This document shows, one piece after another, positions 7,299 through 15,080 of a stretch of 64,000 nucleotides of DNA (positions are counted from its first letter, which is position 1; each line of letters opens with the position of its first letter). Made by a program: the position numbers and the translations under genes. Under the pieces are notes generated by a model. That model was not told the DNA's origin. It searched no databases and saw only the letters and a list, made by a program, of their open reading frames with translations. Origin of the DNA: Mycolicibacterium moriokaense (lineage in GTDB: Bacteria; Actinomycetota; Actinomycetes; Mycobacteriales; Mycobacteriaceae); the NCBI RefSeq assembly GCF_010726085.1, contig NZ_AP022560.1, positions 1,674,001 to 1,738,000 of the forward strand. The letters run 5' to 3'.

Positions 7299-8840
7299 CT
7301 AGCTCCAGGACGGCAGCCAGATCTGCATGTTCCAGGTGGCCTGCGAAATCGGTAGGCCCGTCAGGATCGGGTACATCCACGCGAAGTTCGTCAGCACCAG
7401 AGCGACATAAAAACTCACGGCGATGAGGCCCAGCGTTCTTCGTTCCGAGTTCTGGTTCGGCTTGTAGAGGATGTCGCCGAGAATCATCGCGATGGCCAAT
7501 ACGAGGAACGGCGCCATCACCGCCGCGTAGAAGAAGTACATCTGCCGGTCGATGTCGGCGAACCACGGCAGGAAGCCCGCGCTGTAACCGACCAGGATCG
7601 CGGCGTAGCGCCAGTCGCGCTTGACGAACGTCCGCCACACCGCCCAGCCGAGAACCGGCACCGCGATGAACCACATCGCGGGCGTACCCACGAGCATGAC
7701 GGCCTTGACGCACGACTGCGCGCCGCAGCCGGGGACGTTCTCGTTGTCGATCGCGTAGAGCACCGGCCGCAGCGACATCGGCCACGTCCAGGGCTTCGAC
7801 TCCCACGGGTGGTGGTTGCCGTCGGCGTTCGTCAGCCCGGAGTGGAACTTGTACGCCGCATACGTGTAGTGCCACAGCGAGCGCAGCGCGTCGGGGATCG
7901 GCAGGATGCTGTCCTCGCCGATCGACCTGCCGACCTCGTGCCGGTTCACCCCGGTCTCCGACGCGAACCACGGCGTATACGACGCCAGGTAGACACCGAA
8001 CGGAATCAGCACCAGCGCATACAGCGACGGGCCCAGATCGCGGCGGAACGCACCGAGCCACGGCCGCGGGACGCGATACTGCCTGCGCGCGGCGATGTCG
8101 AACGCCAGCGTCATCACCCCGAAGAACGCCACGAAGTACAGCCCGGACCACTTTGTCGCACAAGCCAATCCGAGCAACACCCCGGCGCCGAACCGCCACC
8201 ATCGCACGCCGAGCCGCGGGCCCCACGGCGTCTCGCCGATGCGGCCCTCGAGCAGCGCGACGTGCATTCTTTCGCGCACCTGGTCGCGGTCGACGATCAA
8301 ACACCCGAACGCCGCCACGACGAACACCACCAGGAATCCGTCCAGCAGGGCGGTGCGTGACGCGACGAAGCTCACCCCGTCGGCGGTCAGCAGCAGCCCG
8401 GCGATCCCGCCGACGACAGTGGAGCGGCTGATCCGCCGTGCGATCCGCGCGACGAGCAACACGGTGATGATGCCGCAGACCGCGCCGGCGAAGCGCCAGC
8501 CGAGGCCGTTGTAGCCGAAGATCGCCTCACCTACGGCGATCAACTGCTTGCCCACCGGCGGATGCACCACCAGCCCGTAGCCGGGGTTGTCCTCGACGCC
8601 GTGGTTGTGCAGGACCTGCCACGCCTGGGGCGCGTAGTGCTTCTCGTCGAAGATGGGTGTGCCTGCGTCGGTCGGCGAGCCGAGGTTCAGGAAACGCGTG
8701 ACAGCGGCCAGCGCGGTGACGATGGCCGTCATCGCCCAGCCCTGGAGTCGGTCCATCGGACCGAAGTCGGCGATCGGCACCAGCGGGGCCGGGCTGATCA
8801 CGGGGACCGCGCGCGAGGCTTCGGTTGCGGGGGCGGTCAC
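7299..8840 (-). CDS. pmt: Protein O-mannosyltransferase (GT39)
   Basis: A 513-residue polytopic membrane protein with about ten or more hydrophobic segments. It has the PMT-family Asp-Glu motif FDEKHYAPQAW in the first extracytoplasmic loop and HPPVGKQLI shortly after. Pmt transfers mannose from polyprenyl-phosphate mannose to Ser/Thr of secreted proteins, coupled to Sec export. The position corresponds to Rv1002c. The GTG start lies 7 nt behind a TACGAT element on the minus strand, so the transcript is likely leaderless. The 119-bp gap to arcA (both stops face it) holds no clear gene; a CGAAATAGCATTCC stretch near 7190 loosely recalls palindrome family C. Confidence 0.93.
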   Translation of the reverse strand: MTAPATEASRAVPVISPAPLVPIADFGPMDRLQGWAMTAIVTALAAVTRFLNLGSPTDAGTPIFDEKHYAPQAWQVLHNHGVEDNPGYGLVVHPPVGKQLIAVGEAIFGYNGLGWRFAGAVCGIITVLLVARIARRISRSTVVGGIAGLLLTADGVSFVASRTALLDGFLVVFVVAAFGCLIVDRDQVRERMHVALLEGRIGETPWGPRLGVRWWRFGAGVLLGLACATKWSGLYFVAFFGVMTLAFDIAARRQYRVPRPWLGAFRRDLGPSLYALVLIPFGVYLASYTPWFASETGVNRHEVGRSIGEDSILPIPDALRSLWHYTYAAYKFHSGLTNADGNHHPWESKPWTWPMSLRPVLYAIDNENVPGCGAQSCVKAVMLVGTPAMWFIAVPVLGWAVWRTFVKRDWRYAAILVGYSAGFLPWFADIDRQMYFFYAAVMAPFLVLAIAMILGDILYKPNQNSERRTLGLIAVSFYVALVLTNFAWMYPILTGLPISQATWNMQIWLPSWS

Positions 8841-8847
8841 GCAAGCG

Positions 8848-8857
8848 ATCGTAGGCT
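8848..8857. promoter_or_regulatory. Overlapping divergent -10 elements for pmt and rsmI
   Basis: TACGAT on the minus strand (8853 to 8848) is 7 nt from the pmt GTG at 8840, and TAGGCT on the plus strand (8852-8857) is 7 nt from the rsmI ATG at 8865. The two hexamers share 2 bp, and the start codons are only 24 bp apart. There is no room for ribosome binding sites, so both genes should be leaderless and their RNA polymerases should compete for the same DNA. Confidence 0.7.
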
Positions 8858-8864
8858 GTCCCGC

Positions 8865-9701
8865 ATGGACCCCGGCCGACTGCTGATCGGCGCCACGCCG
8901 CTGGGGCAGCCCGCGGACGCATCTGCGCGGCTGGTCAGCGCCCTGGCCAGTGCCGATGTGATCGCGGCCGAGGACACCCGGCGGATCCGCACCCTGGCCC
9001 AGGCTCTCGACGTCAAACCCGCGGGAAAGATCGTCAGCCTGTACGACCAGAACGAGGCGACGCGTGTTCCCGCGCTGGTCGCCGAGATCGCGGCGGGCGC
9101 CACCGTGCTGCTCGTCAGCGATGCCGGGATGCCGCTGATCAGCGATCCCGGTTACCGGCTGGTGGCGGCATGCGTCGACAGCGACCTGCCGATCACCTGC
9201 CTGCCCGGTCCGTCAGCGGTGACGACGGCGCTGGCGGTGGCGGGCCTGCCCTCGGAGAGGTTCTGCTTCGAGGGTTTCGCCCCGCGACGGCATTCGGCGC
9301 GGATGACGTGGCTTGCCACGCTGGCCGCCGAGTCACGCACGTGCGTGTTCTTTGAATCCCCCCGGCGGCTGGCGGAGACGCTGAAGGACGCCGTCGACGC
9401 GTTGGGCGGCGACCGTGAGGTCGTCGTCTGCCGCGAACTGACGAAGACGCACGAGGAGATCGTCCGCGGTTCACTGGCCGAGCTCGCCGAGTGGGCCAAA
9501 GAAGGCGTGCTGGGCGAGATCACGGTGGTGCTGGCGGGGGCGACGCCCACAGCCGACGTGGACACGCTGGTCGCAGAGGTCAACGCCCTCGTCGACGAGG
9601 GTATGCGGGTGAAGGATGCGTGTGCTCAGGTGATCGCGATGCATCCGGGTGCGCCGTCGCGACGCGAACTCTACGACGCGGTGCTGCGCTCGCGGCAGTA
9701 A
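8865..9701 (+). CDS. rsmI: 16S rRNA (cytidine-1402-2'-O)-methyltransferase RsmI
   Basis: A 278-residue SAM-dependent methyltransferase of the tetrapyrrole-methylase fold, usual length for RsmI. Characteristic segments are LLIGATPLGQ at the N-terminus, AAEDTRRIRTL, LVSDAGMPLISDPGYRLV, PGPSAVTTALAVAGLP and FFESPRRLAETL. The enzyme methylates the ribose of C1402 in the 30S decoding site. It corresponds to Rv1003. The start ATG lies 7 nt after TAGGCT, giving a leaderless transcript, and the frame upstream of it runs into pmt on the other strand. Confidence 0.94.
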   Translation: MDPGRLLIGATPLGQPADASARLVSALASADVIAAEDTRRIRTLAQALDVKPAGKIVSLYDQNEATRVPALVAEIAAGATVLLVSDAGMPLISDPGYRLVAACVDSDLPITCLPGPSAVTTALAVAGLPSERFCFEGFAPRRHSARMTWLATLAAESRTCVFFESPRRLAETLKDAVDALGGDREVVVCRELTKTHEEIVRGSLAELAEWAKEGVLGEITVVLAGATPTADVDTLVAEVNALVDEGMRVKDACAQVIAMHPGAPSRRELYDAVLRSRQ

Positions 9702-9799
9702 CGCGCAGCTGTGGGTTCGCTGTCAATCGCATGGCATGGCGAACTCCACATGCCGTCTCGACGTATCACGTCATAGGGGTACGGCGCGAAGGAGCAGCT

Positions 9800-10783
9800 G
9801 TGAAAGTCGTTGGCTTGGAGGAACATTACGTCACCGCCGAGGTCGTCAAAGCATGGGCGGACCTTGATCCGCGCTGGCAGGACCCGGCGGTCAACCGGCC
9901 GGGCCAGGACGGCATCAGACGACAACTGCTCGAGATCGGAGACCAGCGCCTCGCCGCGATGAATGAGGCCGGTGTCGACCTGCAGGTGGCCTCGCTCACC
10001 TCACCCGGCCTGTTCAACCTCGCCGCGGCCGACGCGCGTGCACTTCAGACCGACTGCAACGACCAACTCGCCGACGCTGTGCGAGCGCACCCCGATCGTC
10101 TGCAGGGATTCGCCACGCTGGCCGCCCCCGATCCCGACGCGGCGGCCGACGAACTCCGCAGAGCAGTAACGACGTTGGGCTTCAACGGTGCCCTGATCTT
10201 CAGTCGGGTGCGTGATCAGCCGATCGACGACCGCGACTTCTGGCCGATCTTCGAAGCCGCCGAGGAGTTGGGCGCCCCGTTGTATCTGCACCCGCAAACG
10301 CCGCCGCCGTCGGTCCGCGAGGCGTACTACGCGGGGTTCGACGACGTCATCAGCGGTGCCTTCGCAACCCACGGGGTGGGTTGGCATTACGACGCCGGCG
10401 TGCAACTGCTCCGTCTCATCCTGGCCGGGGTGTTCGACCGGTTCCCCGACCTTCGGGTGATCATGGGGCACTGGGGTGAGACGGTGCTGTTCTTCCTGGA
10501 CCGCATCGACAGAATCACGGGAATCGCACATCTCGAGCGGCGGGTATCGGAATACGTGCGCTCCAACGTGTTCGTCACTCCCGGAGGGGTTTTCAGCACC
10601 CGCTATCTGCGCTGGGCCCTGGAGGTGGTCGGCGCCGACCGCATCATGTTCGCGGCCGACTATCCCTTCGTTTCTCCGGACGACGGCGCCGCGCGTCACT
10701 TCCTCGAGGCACTGGATGACGGTGATCGGGAGAAGATCGCGTCAGGTAATTGGGACCGACTCTGCGCGGCGATCAGGCGCTGA
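9800..10783 (+). CDS. Amidohydrolase family 2 (ACMSD / gamma-resorcylate decarboxylase-like)
   Basis: A 327-residue TIM-barrel amidohydrolase (PF04909 type). Metal-site segments are EEHY at residues 7-10, LYLHPQTP, IMGHWGE and the FAADYPF aspartate near the C-terminus. Members are zinc- or manganese-dependent decarboxylases or hydrolases of aromatic acids; the sequence most resembles gamma-resorcylate decarboxylase, but the substrate cannot be read from it. The GTG start follows AAGGAG at 9789-9794 with a 5-nt spacer. The last 42 bp overlap the 3' end of the convergent pabB. The gene appears to be an insertion relative to M. tuberculosis, where rsmI is near pabB. Confidence 0.85.
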   Translation: MKVVGLEEHYVTAEVVKAWADLDPRWQDPAVNRPGQDGIRRQLLEIGDQRLAAMNEAGVDLQVASLTSPGLFNLAAADARALQTDCNDQLADAVRAHPDRLQGFATLAAPDPDAAADELRRAVTTLGFNGALIFSRVRDQPIDDRDFWPIFEAAEELGAPLYLHPQTPPPSVREAYYAGFDDVISGAFATHGVGWHYDAGVQLLRLILAGVFDRFPDLRVIMGHWGETVLFFLDRIDRITGIAHLERRVSEYVRSNVFVTPGGVFSTRYLRWALEVVGADRIMFAADYPFVSPDDGAARHFLEALDDGDREKIASGNWDRLCAAIRR

Positions 10784-11989
10784 CGCGATGATCGGTGCCG
10801 CCTTGTGCAGGCATTCGTCCCACTCGCGGTCGGGATCGGAGTCGGCGGTGATGCCGCCGCCGACGCCGAGCACCGCGCCGCCGCGCGCGTCGAACTCGAC
10901 CGTCCGGATCGCCACGTTCAACTCGCACCCGGCCACCGGTGAGGCCAACCCGACTGTGCCGCAATACACTCCGCGCCGGTGCGGTTCCCAACCCCGCAGC
11001 AGCTGACGGGCCCGCAGTTTGGGTGTTCCGGTCACCGAAGCGGGCGGGAAGGTCGCGTCGAGCACGGCTGCCATCGGCACGTCGACCCCGACGCGGGCCG
11101 TCACCGTCGACACCAGATGCCAGACTCCCGGTGCCGGCCGGACGACCAACAGCTCGGGCACGGAGACACTTCCGGTGACTGCCACCCGGCCCAGGTCGTT
11201 GCGGACCAGGTCGACGATCATGATGTTCTCCGCGACATCCTTGACCGATGCGCGCAACTCCGACGGATCCGTGTGCTGCGGCAGCGTGCCCTTGATCGGA
11301 CTCGACGTCACCGCCTCGCCGCGGCGGCGCAGGAACAACTCGGGCGACAGCGACGCGACCGCGCCCCACTCGCCGGCCATGTATGCCGCTCTGGCGGGGG
11401 AGGTGCGTGCGACGGCGTCGGCGAAGAAATCGATTGTGGTACCGGTAATCCGGCCGTCGAACTGGGTGCACACGCACGCCTGGTACACCTCACCCGCCGC
11501 GATCGCGTCGAGGCAGTCCTGAACCCCGCGACGGTGTGCGTCGCGATCCGCCGTGCGCCACACGATGGCGCTCGCCCGGGGCGTCACGCGGTTTTCGATT
11601 GCCTCGGCGACCCATCCGGAAAGCGGTGCACCGGAGAGGCTTTCGTGCCACCACAGCCCGTCTCGATCCTGGCGCAACACGCAGTCCGACCAACCGCCTG
11701 CCGCCTCCGGTATGCGCTGGCCGCGGCCGTCGGCACCCGCGTCGGGGTATGACAGGTAGCCGAACCATCCGCCGCCGACCACATCCCCGGACACCTCGGG
11801 GGCGACGTCGAACACCTCGGTGGTATCGACCGGTGCCACCGTGACCGACGGAGCGATGACGGCCCCGGAGTCGAACCACTCGCCGATCAGGGCGGCCGGC
11901 GGGGGCAATCCGCGTCGCTGCGCCGCCTCGGCAACGGCGCACAGCACCGCGGGGGCCGCGCCCAGGTCGCCGAGTCGCTCGATCCGCAC
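10742..11989 (-). CDS. pabB: Aminodeoxychorismate synthase component I
   Basis: A 415-residue chorismate-utilising enzyme. The diagnostic PIKGT motif (lysine instead of the alanine of anthranilate synthase) identifies the PabB class, which forms 4-amino-4-deoxychorismate for folate synthesis together with a glutaminase subunit. Other family segments are VKDVAENIMIVDLVRNDLGRV, FPPASVTGTPK and GVYCGTVG. It corresponds to Rv1005c. The GTG start has no strong ribosome binding site. The stop lies inside the end of the convergent amidohydrolase gene, a 42-bp overlap of coding sequence on opposite strands. Confidence 0.9.
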   Translation of the reverse strand: MRIERLGDLGAAPAVLCAVAEAAQRRGLPPPAALIGEWFDSGAVIAPSVTVAPVDTTEVFDVAPEVSGDVVGGGWFGYLSYPDAGADGRGQRIPEAAGGWSDCVLRQDRDGLWWHESLSGAPLSGWVAEAIENRVTPRASAIVWRTADRDAHRRGVQDCLDAIAAGEVYQACVCTQFDGRITGTTIDFFADAVARTSPARAAYMAGEWGAVASLSPELFLRRRGEAVTSSPIKGTLPQHTDPSELRASVKDVAENIMIVDLVRNDLGRVAVTGSVSVPELLVVRPAPGVWHLVSTVTARVGVDVPMAAVLDATFPPASVTGTPKLRARQLLRGWEPHRRGVYCGTVGLASPVAGCELNVAIRTVEFDARGGAVLGVGGGITADSDPDREWDECLHKAAPIIASAPDRRAESVPIT

Positions 11990-12009
11990 CAGGTAAGCGT
12001 GGCAGAAAG

Positions 12010-12897
12010 CTAGCGGCTGATCTCCCGGGGGATGTCGACACCGGTCAGCTTGTCGGGATTGCGCATCGCGTAGAAGTGGCTGATCTTACCGTCGGTGATC
12101 TCCACGGTGATGATCCCTTCGAAGCTGTCGCCGAGGTAGAGCTTCAGCGCCGGGGCGTTGTTGTACACCGCAGGCTCCACCCGCCCGGACTCCCCGGCCA
12201 CCCGCACCAGCCCGATGATCACCCGCGCCACCTTGTCGGCGCCGACGACGGGCCGACGGGCCGCACTGACCTTGCCGTCGGAGTCGGCGGTCCACTGGAC
12301 GTCCTCGGTGAGCATCTCCAGCAGCCCGTCGAGGTCGCCGGTCGAGGCCGCGGCGAAGAACCGGGACGTGATCTCCATGGAGCGTTTCGGGTCGACGGGC
12401 TCGAATCGCTTTCGGCGGGACTGAACGTGTTCGCGGGCACGGTGGGCCATCTGGCGGACCGCGGCCGGCGATTTGCCGATCGTCGAGGCGATCTCGTCGT
12501 GGCTGAAACCGAACACCTCGCGCAGCACGAACACCGCGCGTTCGTCGGGGCTCAGTGTCTCCAACACGACGAGCATGGCCATCGAAACCGATTCGGCCAG
12601 AACGACATCTGCGGAGGCATCGCCGCTCTCCACAAGGAGCGGCTCGGGCAGCCATGGGCCGATGTAGTCCTCACGCCTGCGGGACTGTGCCCGCAGGACG
12701 TTGAGGGACTGACGGGTCACGATCTGGGCGAGGTAGGCCTTGGTGTCCTGCACCGTCGACAGGTCCACCTCGGCCCAGCGCAGGTAGCTCTCCTGCAACA
12801 CGTCGTCGGATTCGATTGCGCTGCCCAGGATCTCGTAGGCGATCGTGAACAGCAGCGGCCGCAAGGCCGTGAATCGTTCGGCGTGTTCTCCGGTCAT
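12010..12897 (-). CDS. ECF41-type sigma factor with SnoaL-like C-terminal domain (copy 1)
   Basis: A 295-residue SigJ-like factor. Residues 1-165 hold sigma2 (LFTIAYEILGS...ESDDVLQESYLRW) and sigma4 (LSPDERAVFVLREVFGF...AAVRQMAHRAREHV). The linker has the ECF41 hallmark WLPEP near residue 82. A SnoaL-like domain follows, with DSDGK in place of the usual DGGGK, and NPDKL near the C-terminus. In ECF41 factors this fused domain acts as a built-in regulator instead of an anti-sigma factor. The ATG overlaps the stop of the upstream flavoprotein gene by 4 bp, so the two are translationally coupled. The second module at 14181-16261 repeats the same arrangement. Confidence 0.93.
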   Translation of the reverse strand: MTGEHAERFTALRPLLFTIAYEILGSAIESDDVLQESYLRWAEVDLSTVQDTKAYLAQIVTRQSLNVLRAQSRRREDYIGPWLPEPLLVESGDASADVVLAESVSMAMLVVLETLSPDERAVFVLREVFGFSHDEIASTIGKSPAAVRQMAHRAREHVQSRRKRFEPVDPKRSMEITSRFFAAASTGDLDGLLEMLTEDVQWTADSDGKVSAARRPVVGADKVARVIIGLVRVAGESGRVEPAVYNNAPALKLYLGDSFEGIITVEITDGKISHFYAMRNPDKLTGVDIPREISR

Positions 12898-14075
12898 GGT
12901 CGCACCGGTCGGGCGGCCGCCGCCAACTGCTGCTCGCGCTTACCGCCCTTGATCCAGAAGTAGCTTCCGGGTTTGCGCGCTTCCTTCTGCAGGAAGGTGA
13001 CCGTGCCTTTGCACACCGCCTCCTTGATCTTGGCGGCGGTGCGACCGCCGATGTGCAGCGGGATAACCGCGTCGTCAAAGCGGGCCAGCTGAATGAGGCC
13101 CCCGGTCCGGCCGAGGCTGATGCACTGACCGGTGAACGCCTGGTTGAGCCGCTTGGGCTCGGTGCCCGCGATGCGGCTGAGCACCGTGTTCGCGGCCTGT
13201 GCGCCCAGCGGGATGGCGGCCTGGCAGCTCATGCGCAGCGGCAGGTTCGACGGCGCGGCCGCGTCGCCTGCGGCGACGATGCGGGGGTCGTCGATGCTGG
13301 TCAGGGTCTCATCGGTGAGCAGCCGACCCGCTGCGTCAGTGCTCAGTCCGCTGCTGGCGGCCAGATCGGGGACACCGAAGCCGGCCGTCCAGACCGTGAG
13401 CGTGCTGGCGATGGTGCGTCCGTCGGCCAGGATCACGACGTCGGGGCGCACCTCGGTGGCGGTGGAGCCCGGTCCGTCGATGATGGTGACGCCGAGTCGG
13501 TTCAACCGCTTGGCGACCGCGCGACGACCGCGGGCGTGCAGGTAGGGTCCGAGCACTCCGCCACAGACCAGCGTCACGCGCCGGCCCTCCTCGGCGAACT
13601 CCGCGGCCACCTCCAGGCCCGTCGGACCCGCGCCGATCACAGTGATCGGGGCATCGGGACCGGCATCGCGAAACGCCTTCTTCAGCTGCTGGGCCTGCTC
13701 GAGTTCTGAAATGGGGTAGGCGAATTCGTCGGCGCCCGGCACCACGGGTGCGGCCCCGTGACTCCCGATCGCGTAGATCAGATAGTCGTAGGTCAGCTCG
13801 CCGCCGCGTGCGAGTTCGATGTGACGCCCTGGCGCGTCGATGCGGGTCACCGAACCGACGGTCAGGTGGATGCCGTCACCCAGAATCTCTGAGTAATCCA
13901 CCACCGCATCGTCGGAACCGGTCACCAACTGGTGCAGCCGGATCCGCTCGACGAACTGTGCGCGGGGGTTGACCAGGGTGATGTCGACGTTCTCGTTCAG
14001 CCGCAGATGGTTGGCCGCCAGAACGCCGGCATAGCCGCCGCCGATCACGATCACGCGGGTCTTCTGTGCAGTCAT
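12894..14075 (-). CDS. FAD-dependent pyridine nucleotide oxidoreductase (copy 1)
   Basis: A 393-residue flavoprotein of the NDH-2-like pyridine nucleotide-disulphide oxidoreductase family. It has an FAD-binding GxGxxG at residues 10-17 (VIGGGYAG), an NAD(P)H-binding IGAGPTGLE near residue 155, and the C-terminal FAD contact AAGDAAAPS. The redox-active CxxxxC of disulphide reductases is absent, so it more likely transfers electrons to a quinone or small molecule. The ATG at 14075 follows GAGGAGATCAAAG. It is cotranscribed with the ECF41 sigma gene behind it; ECF41 genes are commonly next to an oxidoreductase, carboxymuconolactone decarboxylase or epimerase gene. The C-terminal WIKGGK tail is shared with copy 2. 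Confidence 0.88.
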   Translation of the reverse strand: MTAQKTRVIVIGGGYAGVLAANHLRLNENVDITLVNPRAQFVERIRLHQLVTGSDDAVVDYSEILGDGIHLTVGSVTRIDAPGRHIELARGGELTYDYLIYAIGSHGAAPVVPGADEFAYPISELEQAQQLKKAFRDAGPDAPITVIGAGPTGLEVAAEFAEEGRRVTLVCGGVLGPYLHARGRRAVAKRLNRLGVTIIDGPGSTATEVRPDVVILADGRTIASTLTVWTAGFGVPDLAASSGLSTDAAGRLLTDETLTSIDDPRIVAAGDAAAPSNLPLRMSCQAAIPLGAQAANTVLSRIAGTEPKRLNQAFTGQCISLGRTGGLIQLARFDDAVIPLHIGGRTAAKIKEAVCKGTVTFLQKEARKPGSYFWIKGGKREQQLAAAARPVRP

Positions 14076-14126
14076 CTTTGATCTCCTCGAGTCATCCTGC
14101 TCTCCGTTGAGCAGGTCTGTCCTCGA

Positions 14127-14153
14127 GACACCGCGCAAAGCCGGACTGTGACA
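14127..14153 (-). promoter_or_regulatory. ECF41-type promoter of module 1
   Basis: On the minus strand TGTCACA (14153 to 14147) is followed by exactly 16 nt and TGTCTC (14130 to 14125). The described ECF41 promoter is TGTCACA at -35 and CGTC at -10, so the -35 is a perfect match and the -10 close. The predicted leader before the flavoprotein ATG is about 45 nt and carries the ribosome binding site. Confidence 0.7.
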
Positions 14154-14180
14154 GTTCTACGCGCGATGTGTCACACGTCA

Positions 14181-15080
14181 CTAGCGGCTGATCACCCGCG
14201 GGGTTGTGATGCCGACGAGTTTGTCCGGATTGCGCATCGCGTAGAGGTTCGTGATCTTGTCGTCGATCACCTCGAACAGGAAGACGCCCTCGAGGTGATC
14301 GCCGGTGTAGACGACCACCGCGGGAGCACTGTTGTAGACCGCCGTCTCGAACCTGATCTCGGGCCTCTCCCTGATCACCTGGAACAACCGGGCCATGATC
14401 GCGGCGACCCTGCGGACGCCGACGACGGGCCTGCGGATCGCGGCCGCCTTGCCACCGTGGTCGGCTGTCCACGTGACTCCCGGCGCCAGCAGCGCCATCA
14501 GACCGTCCATGTCTCCGGTGGACGCGGCCGCCAGGAACTGCTCGGTGATCTGTGTCGTGCGTTCGCTGTCCACGGGGCCGAATCGGTTGCGTCGTGCCTG
14601 CACGTGCTCGCGGGCGCGGTGCGCCATCTGGCGCACCGTGGGAACCGATTTGCCGACGGCCTCGGCGATTTCGTCGTAGTCGAAGCCGAACGTCTCGCGC
14701 AGCACGAAGACCGCCCGCTCGTCGGGGGTGAGTGTTTCGAGCAGAACGAGCATCGCCATCGAAACCGATTCGGCGAGAACGACATCGGCGGAGGCATCGC
14801 GGTCGTCGAGCAGCAGCGGCTCAGGAAGCCACGGTCCGATGTAGTCCTCGCGACGGCGCACGCCCTCGCGCAGGGCGTTGAGCGCCTGCCGGGTCACCAG
14901 CTGCGCAAGATACGACTTGGTGTCCCGCACCGTCGCGAGGTCCACGTCCGCCCATCGCAGATAGCTGTCCTGTAGCACATCATCGGATTCGGTTGTGCTG
15001 CCGATGATCTCGTAGGCGATGGTGAACAGCAGCGGCCGCAGATGGGTGAACCGGTCGGCGTGTTCGTTCCCTGTGGTCAC
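14181..15080 (-). CDS. ECF41-type sigma factor with SnoaL-like C-terminal domain (copy 2)
   Basis: A 299-residue paralogue of the sigma factor at 12010-12897, with the same order: sigma2 (LFTIAYEIIGS), linker WLPEP, sigma4 (LTPDERAVFVLRETFGF), then the SnoaL-like domain with DHGGK in place of DGGGK and the conserved NPDKL near the C-terminus. It should direct RNA polymerase to TGTCAC-type promoters, including its own. The GTG at 15080 overlaps the upstream flavoprotein stop by 4 bp (GTGA), the same coupling as in copy 1. Similarity to copy 1 runs along the whole length, so the two modules arose by tandem duplication, but they have diverged enough that functions may differ. Confidence 0.92.
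   Translation of the reverse strand: MTTGNEHADRFTHLRPLLFTIAYEIIGSTTESDDVLQDSYLRWADVDLATVRDTKSYLAQLVTRQALNALREGVRRREDYIGPWLPEPLLLDDRDASADVVLAESVSMAMLVLLETLTPDERAVFVLRETFGFDYDEIAEAVGKSVPTVRQMAHRAREHVQARRNRFGPVDSERTTQITEQFLAAASTGDMDGLMALLAPGVTWTADHGGKAAAIRRPVVGVRRVAAIMARLFQVIRERPEIRFETAVYNSAPAVVVYTGDHLEGVFLFEVIDDKITNLYAMRNPDKLVGITTPRVISR

Noticed and set aside
10001..10699. Large antisense frame over the amidohydrolase gene
   Set aside because: No start signal, no recognised motif, and Arg/His/Gly-rich composition typical of shadow frames.
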